DNA of 64,000 nt, taken from positions 62,001 to 126,000 of the forward strand of contig NZ_JACSPQ010000017.1 of NCBI RefSeq assembly GCF_014837055.1, read 5' to 3'. The notes beneath the pieces are model-generated. The model was not told the origin of the DNA and made no database searches. It saw only the letters and a list, made by a program, of their open reading frames with translations. Positions 1-8,792 of this stretch are shown here, in pieces. Position numbers and translations under genes: made by a program. Numbering within the stretch: position 1 is the first letter of the stretch; each line of letters opens with the position of its first letter. This DNA comes from Phocaeicola faecium (lineage in GTDB: Bacteria; Bacteroidota; Bacteroidia; Bacteroidales; Bacteroidaceae).

Positions 1-393
1 TGGAATCCGCAGGCAGGAAAACCGTTGACCACCGACGTGTTAGATGGAATGATAGCTGAAATCAAGGCTAATCCGCTGCTCGACGGCGTAACTTTTTCGG
101 GCGGAGACCCTTTCTTTAATCCCGAAGAATTTCTCGTCGTGCTGCGCCGGGTGAAAGAACATACGGGGATGAACATCTGGTGTTATACGGGCTACGTGTA
201 CGAAGACCTGCTGGCAGACGCCTCGCGGCGTCCGCTGTTGGATTATATCGACGTGTTGGTAGACGGGAAATTCATCGCCGAGCTGTATTCTCCTTATTTG
301 GAATTCCGGGGAAGCAGTAATCAGCGCATTTTGAAACTTGCCGGTTTGCTCCGGAAAAACGCTACCGTTAGCGTTACTCATCCCATGCGGTAG
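1..393 (+). CDS. nrdG: Anaerobic ribonucleotide reductase activating protein, 3' part (5' truncated by window edge)
   Basis: The reading frame is open from base 1 and encodes the C-terminal about 130 residues of a radical-SAM activase that installs the glycyl radical on NrdD, for anaerobic dNTP synthesis. The visible part has the family's SGGDPFF stretch and a terminal FRGSSNQR segment where NrdG proteins normally end. The CxxxCxxC cluster motif lies outside the window. After the usual end, the frame continues for about 15 more residues, and the last 12 codons plus the TAG (355-393) lie inside a dispersed palindromic repeat. The C-terminus therefore appears to have been rewritten by the repeat. 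Assignment is by motif and general sequence resemblance. Confidence 0.85.
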   Translation, partial: WNPQAGKPLTTDVLDGMIAEIKANPLLDGVTFSGGDPFFNPEEFLVVLRRVKEHTGMNIWCYTGYVYEDLLADASRRPLLDYIDVLVDGKFIAELYSPYLEFRGSSNQRILKLAGLLRKNATVSVTHPMR

Positions 394-444
394 CGTTGCC
401 CGGTTCTTCCCATAGCGTCAGACTGTTCTATGGGTAGCGTTTTT
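355..444. repeat. Dispersed palindromic repeat, copy 1
   Basis: This copy has two hairpins. AACGCTACCG (358-367) pairs with CGGTAGCGTT (388-397), and CCCATAG (409-415) pairs with CTATGGG (428-434); a closing TAGCGTTTTT follows. It overlaps the 3' end of nrdG. It is nearly identical to the reverse complement of the copy at 5633-5720. Confidence 0.85.
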
Positions 445-508
445 AGAGCCATCCCAAGAGCTTGTTCAAGCCTTCTTAAAATTAGGATAATTAACATTAC
501 CGCCCGAT

Positions 509-556
509 TGCGGCAAACGAGGTTGTTTTTTCGTTAACTTCGTTTGCCGCATTTTT
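509..556 (+). terminator. Rho-independent terminator of nrdG
   Basis: A perfect 12-bp stem, TGCGGCAAACGA (509-520) with TCGTTTGCCGCA (540-551), is followed by TTTTT. It lies about 115 bp after the nrdG stop and is placed to end the presumed nrdDG transcript. Confidence 0.8.
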
Positions 557-679
557 ATGTTGTAGCGCATCTTTTTTGTTTTTGCCCCTTCAGCAGGCAG
601 ATAGAAGGCATAGATAGGCGTCTCTTCTTGATATAAATCATGAAAACGCTATATTATCTAAAAAACAAGTACCTGCTTA

Positions 680-709
680 TTGCTATATACAAATAAATCC
701 CTACCTTTG
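680..709 (+). promoter_or_regulatory. Bacteroides-type promoter for the 716-1038 transcript
   Basis: The -7 element TACCTTTG (702-709) matches TAnnTTTG. It is preceded after 19 bp by a -33-like TTG (680-682). Expected transcription start is about base 716. No gene start follows for 440 bp, so the promoter points to a non-coding transcript or a very long leader. Confidence 0.6.
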
Positions 710-715
710 TATCGT

Positions 716-1038
716 GGTTGTGAAACCAGAAGATATAAAAGATACAAAAAGGTATTAGACTTTGATATTAAGGTAAATTAAGGTATTAGGTTTAAGGTAA
801 AAAAGAAGATTTGTTTAGTATTAGCTTAAGGTTAGTAAAAGGTATTAGTTAAAAGAAAAAGGTAAAAGTTTTCAGGTATTAAGTTGAAAATAGGTTTTTA
901 AGATTGTTTTTTAAGGTAGAAGAGAAAAGGATAACAAAACCTTTAATGATCAAATCTAAGATGAAAAAAGAACCCATTAATGGGGGTTCTTTTAAGAAGT
1001 CGGCGGGTCTCGATACGGTAGACACGCCTTTTTATTTT
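716..1038 (+). ncRNA. Candidate non-coding RNA, AGGTA-rich, unknown family
   Basis: The segment is bounded by a good promoter (-7 at 702-709) and by two consecutive hairpins (970-989 and 1002-1028), the second followed by a T-run. It has no plausible coding frame. The start GGTTGTGAAACC can form a small hairpin. The body (about 745-930) is purine- and A/T-rich and repeats AGGTA about eight times, with GGTATTA at 751, 782, 841 and 875, and it shows little internal pairing. I do not recognise a known RNA family. It could be a trans-acting sRNA, a sponge for single-strand-binding proteins, or a leader for manA, but the terminator and a separate manA promoter argue against the leader. The function is unknown. 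Confidence 0.5.
1002..1038 (+). terminator. Terminator of the candidate ncRNA
   Basis: GGCGGGTCT (1002-1010) pairs with AGACACGCC (1020-1028) with one G/A mismatch, followed by TTTTTATTTT. A second hairpin, GAACCC/GGGTTC with TTTT (970-993), lies just upstream. Confidence 0.7.
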
Positions 1039-1114
1039 CCCTTATTTCCAAGAAGATGCTGTGCCGGTCGCTAAAAATTGTGACTGAAAACATCCGTTTT
1101 TACGGCGAAATGCT

Positions 1115-1122
1115 TACTTTTG
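1115..1122 (+). promoter_or_regulatory. -7 element for manA
   Basis: TACTTTTG fits TAnnTTTG and lies 33 bp before the chosen manA start. No convincing -33 box is visible. Its position after the ncRNA terminator suggests that manA has its own promoter. Confidence 0.45.
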
Positions 1123-1154
1123 TAACAGTTCTAACCCTAAAAACTATAAATAGT

Positions 1155-2126
1155 ATGTATCCATTAAAATTTAATCCGATTTTAAAATCTACCATTTGGG
1201 GCGGAGATAAGATTATTCCTTTCAAACACCTTGATTGCCAGCAGGCACAAGTGGGAGAAAGCTGGGAAATATCGGATGTTCCGGGCGACGAATCAGTAGT
1301 AGCCAATGGAGCAGATGCCGGTAAAAACCTCACTCAGATGGTCGATGAATATAAGGGAGCATTGGTAGGAGAAGCAAATTACAAACGTTTCAACGGAAAA
1401 TTCCCTTTGTTGATTAAGTTTATTGATGCGCAAGACGATCTTTCTATTCAGGTTCATCCTAATGATGAATTGGCTATGAAACGCCATAACTCAATGGGTA
1501 AAACCGAAATGTGGTACGTTATCGACAATGCCAACGGCAAGGCTCACTTGCGTTCGGGACTGAGCAAGCAAATCACGCCCGACGAATATGCAGCCATGAT
1601 TGCCGACAATACCATCTGCGACGCATTGGCAGATTATGCTGTGAAGCCGGGTGATGTGTTCTTCCTTCCCGCCGGACGTATTCATAGCATCGGTGCCGGA
1701 TGTTTCATTGCTGAAATCCAGCAAACCTCAAACATCACTTACCGTATCTACGACTTTAACCGTAAGGATAAAAACGGCAACACCCGCGAACTGCATACGG
1801 AACTGTCGAAAGATGCTATTGATTACAGCGTGGAAGCCGATTACCGTACACACTACGAGCCGAAGCAGAACGAGCCGGTAGAATTGGTAACCTGTCCGTA
1901 TTTCACCACATCGGTATACGACCTGAGCGAAAACATGACGATGGATTACAGCGAGTTAGATTCGTTTGTTATCTATATCTGCATGGAAGGAGCTTGTTCG
2001 ATAACCGATAACGAAGGCAATACGGTAGAGCTGCAGGCAGGAGAATCAGTACTTTTCCCGGCAACAACGAAGACACTCGAAGTAGTTCCGCAAGGAAAAG
2101 TAAAATTCTTGGAAACTTACGTATAA
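1155..2126 (+). CDS. manA: Mannose-6-phosphate isomerase, class I
   Basis: A cupin-fold zinc enzyme of 323 residues that interconverts mannose-6-phosphate and fructose-6-phosphate in the cytosol, feeding GDP-sugar synthesis or mannose use. Zinc ligands of the family are visible: Q99 and H101 in the QVHPND motif, E118 in KTEMWY and H177 in RIHSIG. The signature around EIQQTSNITYRIYDF is intact. The ATG at 1155 starts the conserved MYPLKFNPILKSTIWGG N-terminus; the upstream in-frame extension lies on top of the promoter and is rejected. The length is that of the short Bacteroidetes form. The gene stands alone, between an ncRNA candidate and tmRNA. Confidence 0.93.
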   Translation: MYPLKFNPILKSTIWGGDKIIPFKHLDCQQAQVGESWEISDVPGDESVVANGADAGKNLTQMVDEYKGALVGEANYKRFNGKFPLLIKFIDAQDDLSIQVHPNDELAMKRHNSMGKTEMWYVIDNANGKAHLRSGLSKQITPDEYAAMIADNTICDALADYAVKPGDVFFLPAGRIHSIGAGCFIAEIQQTSNITYRIYDFNRKDKNGNTRELHTELSKDAIDYSVEADYRTHYEPKQNEPVELVTCPYFTTSVYDLSENMTMDYSELDSFVIYICMEGACSITDNEGNTVELQAGESVLFPATTKTLEVVPQGKVKFLETYV

Positions 2127-2135
2127 ATGAATAAT

Positions 2136-2186
2136 TCAGGCGCAAATTTTGGAGAATCGGAATAAAACTCTTAGCTTTGCGCCTGA
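2136..2186. repeat. 11-bp inverted repeat straddling the tmRNA promoter
   Basis: TCAGGCGCAAA (2136-2146) and TTTGCGCCTGA (2176-2186) are perfect complements 29 bp apart. The left arm sits beside the -33 box and the right arm overlaps the -7 box of the tmRNA promoter. It may be the manA terminator hairpin, which lacks a T-run, or an operator-like site. Confidence 0.6.
2148..2179 (+). promoter_or_regulatory. Promoter of tmRNA
   Basis: TTTG (2148-2151), 20 bp, TAGCTTTG (2172-2179): a full match to the Bacteroides -33/-7 consensus. The predicted start is just upstream of the mature tmRNA 5' end. Confidence 0.75.
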
Positions 2187-2203
2187 TATATACAAAAACA
2201 TCC

Positions 2204-2597
2204 GGGGTTGTTTGGTTTTGACAGCGAGAGATGTGGTATGTAAGCATGCAGTGCGTCGGTGATTTGCACTATAATCTCAGTTACTCAACAATTATCTGGC
2301 AACGAAAATTACGCTCTCGCTGCTTAATCGAAGTACAGTAGATTAGCTTTATTTCCGTCACAGTGATGGAAACGAGACATCGCTCAAAAGCTCTTGTTCC
2401 GAAGCGTTTGATCCAGCGGTGCAGCAAATTCGGGAATAGTTCCGGCATAGTCCCGCAGTCGGAATGAAGTTTTAGGGACTAAGGTACAGGTTGGTGGCTC
2501 TGGTCTTGCCTGTACACGAAAACCGAAGGCAGAGATAAGCATGTAGAAAGCATATGGCTTCCTTGTTTGGACGAGGGTTCGACTCCCTCCAGCTCCA
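2204..2597 (+). ncRNA. ssrA: tmRNA (transfer-messenger RNA)
   Basis: A one-piece tmRNA of about 394 nt. The 5' GGGGTTG pairs with 3' CAGCTCC, with discriminator A at 2597, and CCA is not encoded. The T-arm reads GGACGAGGGTTCGACTCCC. The resume reading frame, GGC at 2298 to TAA at 2325-2327, encodes the degradation tag GNENYALAA, preceded in use by the alanine carried on the RNA. This fits the G-x-x-x-YALAA tags of the Bacteroidetes. The RNA rescues stalled ribosomes with SmpB and targets the products to proteases. It has its own promoter and terminator. Confidence 0.96.
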
Positions 2598-2605
2598 CGG
2601 AAAAT

Positions 2606-2646
2606 AAAATCCGCTTCATTCTATCAAGATGGAGCGGATTTTATTG
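2606..2646. terminator. Bidirectional terminator between tmRNA and waaA
   Basis: AATCCGCT (2608-2615) pairs with AGCGGATT (2633-2640). There is a T-rich tail on both strands, so it can end tmRNA (+) and the gltX-waaA transcript (-). Confidence 0.75.
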
Positions 2647-2664
2647 TAAAATTAACTTGTCTCA

Positions 2665-3888
2665 TTAAAACCTCAACCGATTCATGATTCTTGTTAAAGC
2701 GCCGGCATTATCTCTTACATAATTACCGGCTCGTTTTCCGGATTTGTCGAGAAAACTGTAATTGGAAAGTAGCTTATCCATCAGTTCGTTGAAGTCTTTT
2801 TTTCCATGTATTTCAAGTCCTCCGCCGCAGGATTTTAATCCTTGAGCCTCGCTGAACTTCTGATTGTTCGGTCCGAAAATAACGGGAATGCCATAAACGG
2901 CAGCTTCGAGCGTGTTGTGGATGCCTACGCCGAATCCTCCTCCGATGTAAGCTATTTCTCCGTAGCGGTAGATGGAAGACAGTAACCCGAAACAGTCGAT
3001 GATGAGGCAGTCTGCCTGACGGATGTTTTCTGCCGTGGCGTGTGTGTAGCGTACGGCAGGGCGGTGCAGTTTGCTCATTATTTCTTTCAGATGACTTTCA
3101 TCGATTACGTGCGGAGCGATGATAAGTTTCATTTCGGGGTGGGCATTGAAGTAGGGGATGAAAATATCCTCGTCCGGAGCCCACGAACTGCCGGCAACGA
3201 ATGTTTTTTCGTTCGTTCCTTTAAATGCTTCTACCAAAGGAAGTTCTTTGGCTTGCCGACAGATGTCTATCACGCGGTCGAAGCGAGTATCGCCGGAGAT
3301 GGTTACGTCGGTCACTCCGATGCTTTTCAGCAGGCGTACCGATTCTTCATTCTGAACGAACAGGTGGGTGAATGTTTTAAGCACTTTGCGATAACCCGTT
3401 CCGTACCAACGGAAAAAGATTTGTCCGGGACGGAATATGGATGATACGCTATATGTGGGGATATTTCGCCGATGCAGTTCATTCAGGTAGTTCTGCCAAA
3501 ATTCATATTTGATGAAGAACGCCATGCAGGGCTGTGCAAGCTCGATAAAGCGTTTGGCGTTACGGGGCGTATCGAGCGGCAGGTAGCACACCACATCGGC
3601 ACCTTTATAATCTTTACGTACTTCGTAGCCGGAAGGCGAGAAGAATGTTTGCAGGATGCGGTATTGCGGATATTGTTTGCGGATGGCTTCGATAAGCGGA
3701 CGTCCTTGTTCAAACTCTCCGAGCGAGGCAGCATGAAACCAGATGTATTTTTCTCCCGTCTTGATTTGGCTTTTCAGGATAGAGAACGTTTCTTTTTCTC
3801 CTTTCACCATCCGGGATACTTTTTTATTGAAAAGTGCTGCCACGCGGACAGCACTTATATATAAGGTAATGATGAGATTATAAATCAT
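2665..3888 (-). CDS. waaA: 3-deoxy-D-manno-octulosonic acid (Kdo) transferase
   Basis: A GT30-family enzyme of 407 residues that transfers Kdo from CMP-Kdo to lipid A precursor at the inner face of the inner membrane, for lipopolysaccharide core assembly. It has one N-terminal membrane anchor (about residues 1-20) followed by two Rossmann-like halves. The SLGEFEQGRP motif (about 55-64) carries the family's catalytic glutamate region. The C-terminal half has the GIHNTLEAAVYGIPVIFGP donor-site signature. It lies 18 bp after gltX and is probably co-transcribed with it. Length and motifs are normal. Confidence 0.93.
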   Translation of the reverse strand: MIYNLIITLYISAVRVAALFNKKVSRMVKGEKETFSILKSQIKTGEKYIWFHAASLGEFEQGRPLIEAIRKQYPQYRILQTFFSPSGYEVRKDYKGADVVCYLPLDTPRNAKRFIELAQPCMAFFIKYEFWQNYLNELHRRNIPTYSVSSIFRPGQIFFRWYGTGYRKVLKTFTHLFVQNEESVRLLKSIGVTDVTISGDTRFDRVIDICRQAKELPLVEAFKGTNEKTFVAGSSWAPDEDIFIPYFNAHPEMKLIIAPHVIDESHLKEIMSKLHRPAVRYTHATAENIRQADCLIIDCFGLLSSIYRYGEIAYIGGGFGVGIHNTLEAAVYGIPVIFGPNNQKFSEAQGLKSCGGGLEIHGKKDFNELMDKLLSNYSFLDKSGKRAGNYVRDNAGALTRIMNRLRF

Positions 3889-3906
3889 AGTAGTTTCTGC
3901 TGAAGT

Positions 3907-5424
3907 TTATTTAAGCACTTCTATCGCACGGCGCATACGTCTTACGGTTTCTTCTTTGCCCAATACGGCAGAGATGTCGAACATGTGCGGCCCTTTTCCT
4001 TCGCCTACCAACGTCAGACGGAAAGCGTTCATGATATTTCCCAAATGATAGCCTTTGTCTTCAATCCATTTCATAACCACTTCTTCTTGGTGTGCCAGTG
4101 AGAAGTCATCAAGCGATTCCAGTAAGTCGGCAAGTTCGGTCATACGTTCTGCCGAATCCTCTTTCCAGCGTTTTTTTACTGTTTTCTCGTCGTATTCGGT
4201 TGGAGCCACGAAGAAGAATTTGCAGGTATCCCACAGCTCTTTGATGAAACTTACACGGCCTTTCATCAGTCCTACCACCGTTACCACGGTTTCCATCGGA
4301 GCTTCGATGCCGTGTTCGCGCAGAATCGGCATAAAGAGTGTAGCGATTTCTTCATCGCTCTTCATCAGAATGTATTCGTGGTTGAACCATTTCCCTTTTT
4401 CGTAGTCGAACTTAGCTCCTGCCTTGCTGCAACGATGCAGGTCGAACAGCTTGATTAGTTCGTCCATCGACATGATTTCTTGGTCGTTTCCCGGATTCCA
4501 ACCCAACAGCGCGAGGAAGTTAATCACTGCTTCGGGCAAGTAGCCGGATTCGCGGTATCCTGAAGACACTTCACCTGTTTTGGGGTCGTGCCATTCCAGC
4601 GGGAATACGGGGAATCCCAGACGGTCTCCGTCGCGTTTGCTCAATTTCCCGTTTCCGTCGGGCTTCAGCAACAAAGGCAAGTGGGCAAATTGCGGCATTG
4701 TGTCTTCCCAGCCGAATGCACGGTATAACAATACGTGCAGCGGGGCAGACGGCAACCATTCTTCGCCACGGATTACGTGAGATACTTCCATCAAATGGTC
4801 GTCTACGATGTTTGCCAAGTGGTAAGTAGGCAGTTCGTCTGCCGATTTATATAATACCTTATCGTCGAGGATGGAAGAGTTTATAACCACTTCGCCGCGA
4901 ATTAAGTCGTGTACGTGTACGTCTTCGTTCGGCTCTATCTTGAACCGCACTACGTATTGTTTGCCTTCGGCTATCAGTTGGTCGACTTCTCCTTTGCTCA
5001 TCGTCAGTGAGTTGCGCATCGAAGTACGTGTCGAAGCATCGTATTGGAAGTTAGGGATTTCCTTGCGTTTTGCGTCCAGTTCTTCGGGCGTGTCGAAAGC
5101 GATGTAGGCTTTGCCGTTATCCAGTAATACCTGTACATATTTCTTATAGATGTCCCGGCGTTCCGATTGGCGGTACGGACCGTAATTACCTCCGAAACTT
5201 ACCCCTTCATCGAACTTGATACCCAGCCATTTGAACGATTCGATGATATACTCTTCTGCTCCCGGTACGAAGCGGTTTGAGTCGGTATCCTCGATGCGGA
5301 ATATCAGATCGCCTCCATGTTGGCGTGCAAACAGGTAATTATACAGGGCAGTGCGTACACCGCCGATATGCAATGCTCCGGTCGGGCTCGGAGCAAAACG
5401 AACTCTAACTTTTCTTTCAGACAT
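3907..5424 (-). CDS. gltX: Glutamyl-tRNA synthetase
   Basis: A class I synthetase of 505 residues that charges tRNA-Glu. The HIGH motif appears as HIGG (19-22) in [13 protein letters not shown], and the KMSKS loop as KLSKR (260-264). The C-terminal anticodon-binding part ends RRAIEVLK. The ATG at 5424 gives the standard [16 protein letters not shown] start. An in-frame extension of 41 codons upstream runs across the -7 promoter element at 5482-5489 and is not conserved-looking, so it is rejected. It is the first gene of a gltX-waaA operon. Confidence 0.95.
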   Translation of the reverse strand: MSERKVRVRFAPSPTGALHIGGVRTALYNYLFARQHGGDLIFRIEDTDSNRFVPGAEEYIIESFKWLGIKFDEGVSFGGNYGPYRQSERRDIYKKYVQVLLDNGKAYIAFDTPEELDAKRKEIPNFQYDASTRTSMRNSLTMSKGEVDQLIAEGKQYVVRFKIEPNEDVHVHDLIRGEVVINSSILDDKVLYKSADELPTYHLANIVDDHLMEVSHVIRGEEWLPSAPLHVLLYRAFGWEDTMPQFAHLPLLLKPDGNGKLSKRDGDRLGFPVFPLEWHDPKTGEVSSGYRESGYLPEAVINFLALLGWNPGNDQEIMSMDELIKLFDLHRCSKAGAKFDYEKGKWFNHEYILMKSDEEIATLFMPILREHGIEAPMETVVTVVGLMKGRVSFIKELWDTCKFFFVAPTEYDEKTVKKRWKEDSAERMTELADLLESLDDFSLAHQEEVVMKWIEDKGYHLGNIMNAFRLTLVGEGKGPHMFDISAVLGKEETVRRMRRAIEVLK

Positions 5425-5481
5425 AGTGGAGATTTTATCTAATTTCTTAAAATTCAAAATTGGTTGTTCCTTTAATTGCCA

Positions 5482-5489
5482 CAAAGATA
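5482..5489 (-). promoter_or_regulatory. -7 element for gltX-waaA
   Basis: On the minus strand this reads TATCTTTG, a match to TAnnTTTG, about 58 bp upstream of the gltX ATG. The -33 box is weak. Confidence 0.5.
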
Positions 5490-5632
5490 GATATTTCTTT
5501 TTTAATTCTTTACATATTTTAGGACAGGCTTTGTTTTCGGGTAGCAATTTGTCGGAATTTAAGATTTTATAGGCTGATTCGATGACTTCCGGATAGCTTC
5601 TTTATACTTTTATCCGGTTTTGTCAAGACCTG

Positions 5633-5720
5633 AAAACGCTTCCCATAGTGTAAGGTCGTTCTATGGGAAGAACAGGCAAACTCTACCGCATGGGATGAGT
5701 AACGCTAACGGTAGCGTTTT
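5633..5720. repeat. Dispersed palindromic repeat, copy 2
   Basis: Reverse complement of the copy-1 type. CTTCCCATAG/CTATGGGAAG forms one hairpin and CTACCG/CGGTAG the other, and AACGC/GCGTT closes the outside. It sits between the gltX promoter and the nuoN terminator. The 5425-5870 gap holds only this copy, the promoter and the terminator. Confidence 0.85.
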
Positions 5721-5793
5721 CGGAGGTGTTTCCTGAGAATTTTTTCTTTTGTTTTTGCAGGGGACGGGATAGTTTGAATGGCTTCACTGCGCA

Positions 5794-5840
5794 AAAAAAT
5801 ACCCGCACCTTATCGGGGTGATAAAGTGCGGGTATTTTTT
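5794..5840 (-). terminator. Terminator of the nuo operon
   Basis: The TACCCGCAC...GTGCGGGTA hairpin is flanked by A6 and T6 runs. It lies 30 bp after nuoN on the minus strand and is strong in either direction. Confidence 0.85.
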
Positions 5841-5870
5841 AGTGTACCCAAACTAAACAACGGCAGCTGC

Positions 5871-7292
5871 TTAGAATGTAGCCACGTCGCTAAGCAACTG
5901 GTAAATGCTGCTGAACAAACCTAACACGATGATACCTGCCACGCACAGCAAGAGGCTGGTGCGCATCAGGGCAGAACTGCGGAAAGTGGGTACCGGATTG
6001 TCGTTCGGCGTGATATACATTGCTTTTACTATCAGCAGGTAGTAGAACAATGAGATGATGGTGTTAATCAACGCCAAGAACACAACTAACCAGTGACCGT
6101 CGTGGAAAGCGGCAGCAAACACGAAGAATTTAGAGAAGAATCCGGCAAACGGCGGGATACCTCCCAAAGAGAACAGTGCAAGTGTCATTACCAGCGTCAG
6201 GTGTGGATTCGTGCGATACAAACCTGCGTATGCCGAACGTTCTACACATCCGTTGGTACGCTGCTCTACGGCACTGATAACACCGAAGATGGCGAGGTTT
6301 GCCACAATGTAAACCACGATGTAATATACCAGTGAAGACATTCCCTGACCGTCTCCTGCCAGTGCGGCAAGCATGATGTAACCTGCCTGCGAGATACTAC
6401 TGTACGCCATGAAGCGCTTCAGGTCGGTTTGCAGGATGGCAAAGATGTTTGCTATGGTAATAGTCACTACGATAACGATGCTAAGCAGCAGGCTCCACTG
6501 TTCGCACATTCCGCCGAATACTTTAACCAAGATGCTCATCAGCGCAAAAGCGGCTGCACCTTTCGAGATAACCGACAGATAACCGGTAACGGCAGTCGGC
6601 GCACCTTGATAAACGTCGGGCGTCCACATGTGGAACGGAACGAGGCTGAGCTTGAATCCCAGTCCGGAGAAGAAGAATACCATCGCCAAGATTTGGAGCG
6701 GTGTACCTGTCAGAGCCGAAGTAAGGTCGGCGAAATATACCGTTCCGCATGTTCCGTAAACCATTGAGATACCATAAAGCATCAGGGCAGACGAGAACAT
6801 GGCGTTCAAGATGAACTTGGCTCCGGCTTCGGCGCTGTGGTGACGGTATTTGTCGAGTGCAACAAGACATGCCATCGGGATACTTGCCAATTCCAGACCT
6901 ATGTAGAAAAGGATAAAGCTTCCAGAGCTTACCATGAAGTACATACCTAAAAGCGTGCTCAGTGTGAGCAGGTAAAATTCGCCCGATTTGCGGCGTGAGT
7001 CTTCACGTTCCAGCCATTCGCCTGACTGCAGGAAAACGAGCAACGTTCCGGCCGTCAGGATTGTTTTAACTACAGATGCCATTTCAGTGCTGTGATACAT
7101 GCCTCCGAAAGCTTCTCCGGCGGTGGGCACGATATTCAACGCCAACTGTACTACCAGCAGGATGCAAGACACGGACTGCATCATCCGCGGATTCGATTCT
7201 TTCAGAAACAAATCCGTGAGAAGTACGATTATCAATATTGCCACGAGGCTGACTTCAGCCTGCATGGAAAGTAATGCTGTTGTTATATCCAT
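5871..7292 (-). CDS. nuoN: NADH-quinone oxidoreductase subunit N
   Basis: A membrane antiporter-like subunit of respiratory complex I, 473 residues, almost entirely hydrophobic with about 14 predicted helices. It carries the proton-translocation family signature around [21 protein letters not shown]. It is the last gene of the ten-gene nuo operon (the nuoCD fusion counts once), 14 bp after nuoM, and is followed by a strong terminator. It works with NuoL and NuoM to pump protons in response to quinone reduction. Confidence 0.95.
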   Translation of the reverse strand: MDITTALLSMQAEVSLVAILIIVLLTDLFLKESNPRMMQSVSCILLVVQLALNIVPTAGEAFGGMYHSTEMASVVKTILTAGTLLVFLQSGEWLEREDSRRKSGEFYLLTLSTLLGMYFMVSSGSFILFYIGLELASIPMACLVALDKYRHHSAEAGAKFILNAMFSSALMLYGISMVYGTCGTVYFADLTSALTGTPLQILAMVFFFSGLGFKLSLVPFHMWTPDVYQGAPTAVTGYLSVISKGAAAFALMSILVKVFGGMCEQWSLLLSIVIVVTITIANIFAILQTDLKRFMAYSSISQAGYIMLAALAGDGQGMSSLVYYIVVYIVANLAIFGVISAVEQRTNGCVERSAYAGLYRTNPHLTLVMTLALFSLGGIPPFAGFFSKFFVFAAAFHDGHWLVVFLALINTIISLFYYLLIVKAMYITPNDNPVPTFRSSALMRTSLLLCVAGIIVLGLFSSIYQLLSDVATF

Positions 7293-7306
7293 AAGTTATG
7301 CTTTAT

Positions 7307-8788
7307 CTAAAAACTTAATTGCGAAATAATCGGTTCTACGCTGCTGCTGATAACATTGCTTACCCAGTACGGCGCAAGTCCTAATCCGGCTACGGCTACG
7401 ATTAAGCAGATAACGGCGAAACGTTCGTCCCACGTAGCGTCGGTCAGCTTCAAGTGTTCTGGATTCTTGCAAGTTCCGTAAAGAATCTTGCCCACAACAC
7501 GAAGAATATAAACGGCTGTAATCACAATACTTGTAGTAGCGATAATGGTACAGATGCGGTGGAACGAATCTGTGTGTTGGAATGAACCTACGAATACCGT
7601 CATTTCTGCGATAAATCCGCTCAAGCCCGGAAGTCCGAGGTTGGCAAGACCGGCAATCACGTAACCTACTGCCAAGAAAGGCATAATCTTCATCAAACCG
7701 GAAAGTTGGCGGATGTCACGTGTATGTGTACGTCCGTAAATCATACCGATTAAAGCAAAGAAGAGGGCTGTCATCAATCCGTGGCTCAGCATCTGGAGGA
7801 TAGCTCCGGTTGCGCTGACACGGGTCATCATCAATAAAGCAAACAATACAAGTCCGCAGTGGCTAACAGAAGAGTATGCGTTGATGTACTTCAAGTCGGT
7901 TTGTACAACGGCGCTGAAAGCTCCGTAAACTACCGAAATCGTAGTCAGAATCAGGAAGAGGTCTCCCCAAATTGCAGCTCCGGTAGGCATCAGATACATC
8001 GCAACGCGGAAACATCCGTAACCTCCCAGCTTCATCAATACGCCGGCGTGGAGCATACTTACCGCCGTGGGGGCAGAAGCGTGACCGTCGGGGCTCCATG
8101 TATGGAACGGGAACAAAGCTCCCAGTACGCCGAATCCGAGGAATACAGCCGGGAAGAAAATACGTTGGATTTCTGTCGGGATGTATTTGTTTGCTATTTC
8201 GAGAACGTTCATCGTTTCAGCTCCGGCTCCGTAATAGATACCCAAGATACCGATAAGCAAGAAAGCCGAACCACCCATCAACATCAGTGTAAGTTTCATT
8301 GCGGCATATTCCTTGCGTCCGCTACCCCAAACGCCGATAAGCAGATACATCGGGATAAGGGCAACCTCGTAGAACATGAACATGGTGAACAGGTCGGTCG
8401 AAATAAAGAAACCGAACACACCGGTACTCAATAATGTAAACCACAAGAAGTATTCTTTAGTAAGCGGCTGGAGCTTCCAAGATGCAAATGTTCCGGTAAA
8501 TACGATAATGGCACTCAACAGAAGCATTACAACTGAAATACCGTCGACGCCGACCGAATAGCAGATATGGAGCGGAGCATACCACGAGATGCTGTCGGTG
8601 AAAAGCATTTCGTCGGTAGCGCCCGCGTTACGCAGACCAATATATGATACCGTGAGGTAGGCAGAAAGAATCAAAAGCAAGGTTGAGCCTGCCACCATCA
8701 CTCCCCGTACCTGATTCAGGTTCCGGGCAATCCACAGCCCGAGGAGCATCAGCAACGGGATTAATACGAAAAGACTCAGTATATTCAT
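7307..8788 (-). CDS. nuoM: NADH-quinone oxidoreductase subunit M
   Basis: A proton-translocating membrane subunit of complex I, 493 residues, multi-pass. The antiporter-family motif FHTWSPDGHASAPTAVSMLHAG is present, with its conserved lysine and glutamate environment. Only 4 bp separate it from the nuoL stop, typical of tight translational coupling within the operon. Confidence 0.96.
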   Translation of the reverse strand: MNILSLFVLIPLLMLLGLWIARNLNQVRGVMVAGSTLLLILSAYLTVSYIGLRNAGATDEMLFTDSISWYAPLHICYSVGVDGISVVMLLLSAIIVFTGTFASWKLQPLTKEYFLWFTLLSTGVFGFFISTDLFTMFMFYEVALIPMYLLIGVWGSGRKEYAAMKLTLMLMGGSAFLLIGILGIYYGAGAETMNVLEIANKYIPTEIQRIFFPAVFLGFGVLGALFPFHTWSPDGHASAPTAVSMLHAGVLMKLGGYGCFRVAMYLMPTGAAIWGDLFLILTTISVVYGAFSAVVQTDLKYINAYSSVSHCGLVLFALLMMTRVSATGAILQMLSHGLMTALFFALIGMIYGRTHTRDIRQLSGLMKIMPFLAVGYVIAGLANLGLPGLSGFIAEMTVFVGSFQHTDSFHRICTIIATTSIVITAVYILRVVGKILYGTCKNPEHLKLTDATWDERFAVICLIVAVAGLGLAPYWVSNVISSSVEPIISQLSF

Positions 8789-8792
8789 TTTT

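Noticed and set aside
750-930. AGGTA repeats as a CRISPR array or microsatellite
   Set aside because: Units are short, irregularly spaced and embedded in variable A/T-rich sequence; there are no equal-length spacers or cas genes.
5425-5547. Longer N-terminus for gltX
   Set aside because: The extra 41 codons cross a good -7 element and do not resemble glutamyl-tRNA synthetases, which start just before the FAPSPTG motif.
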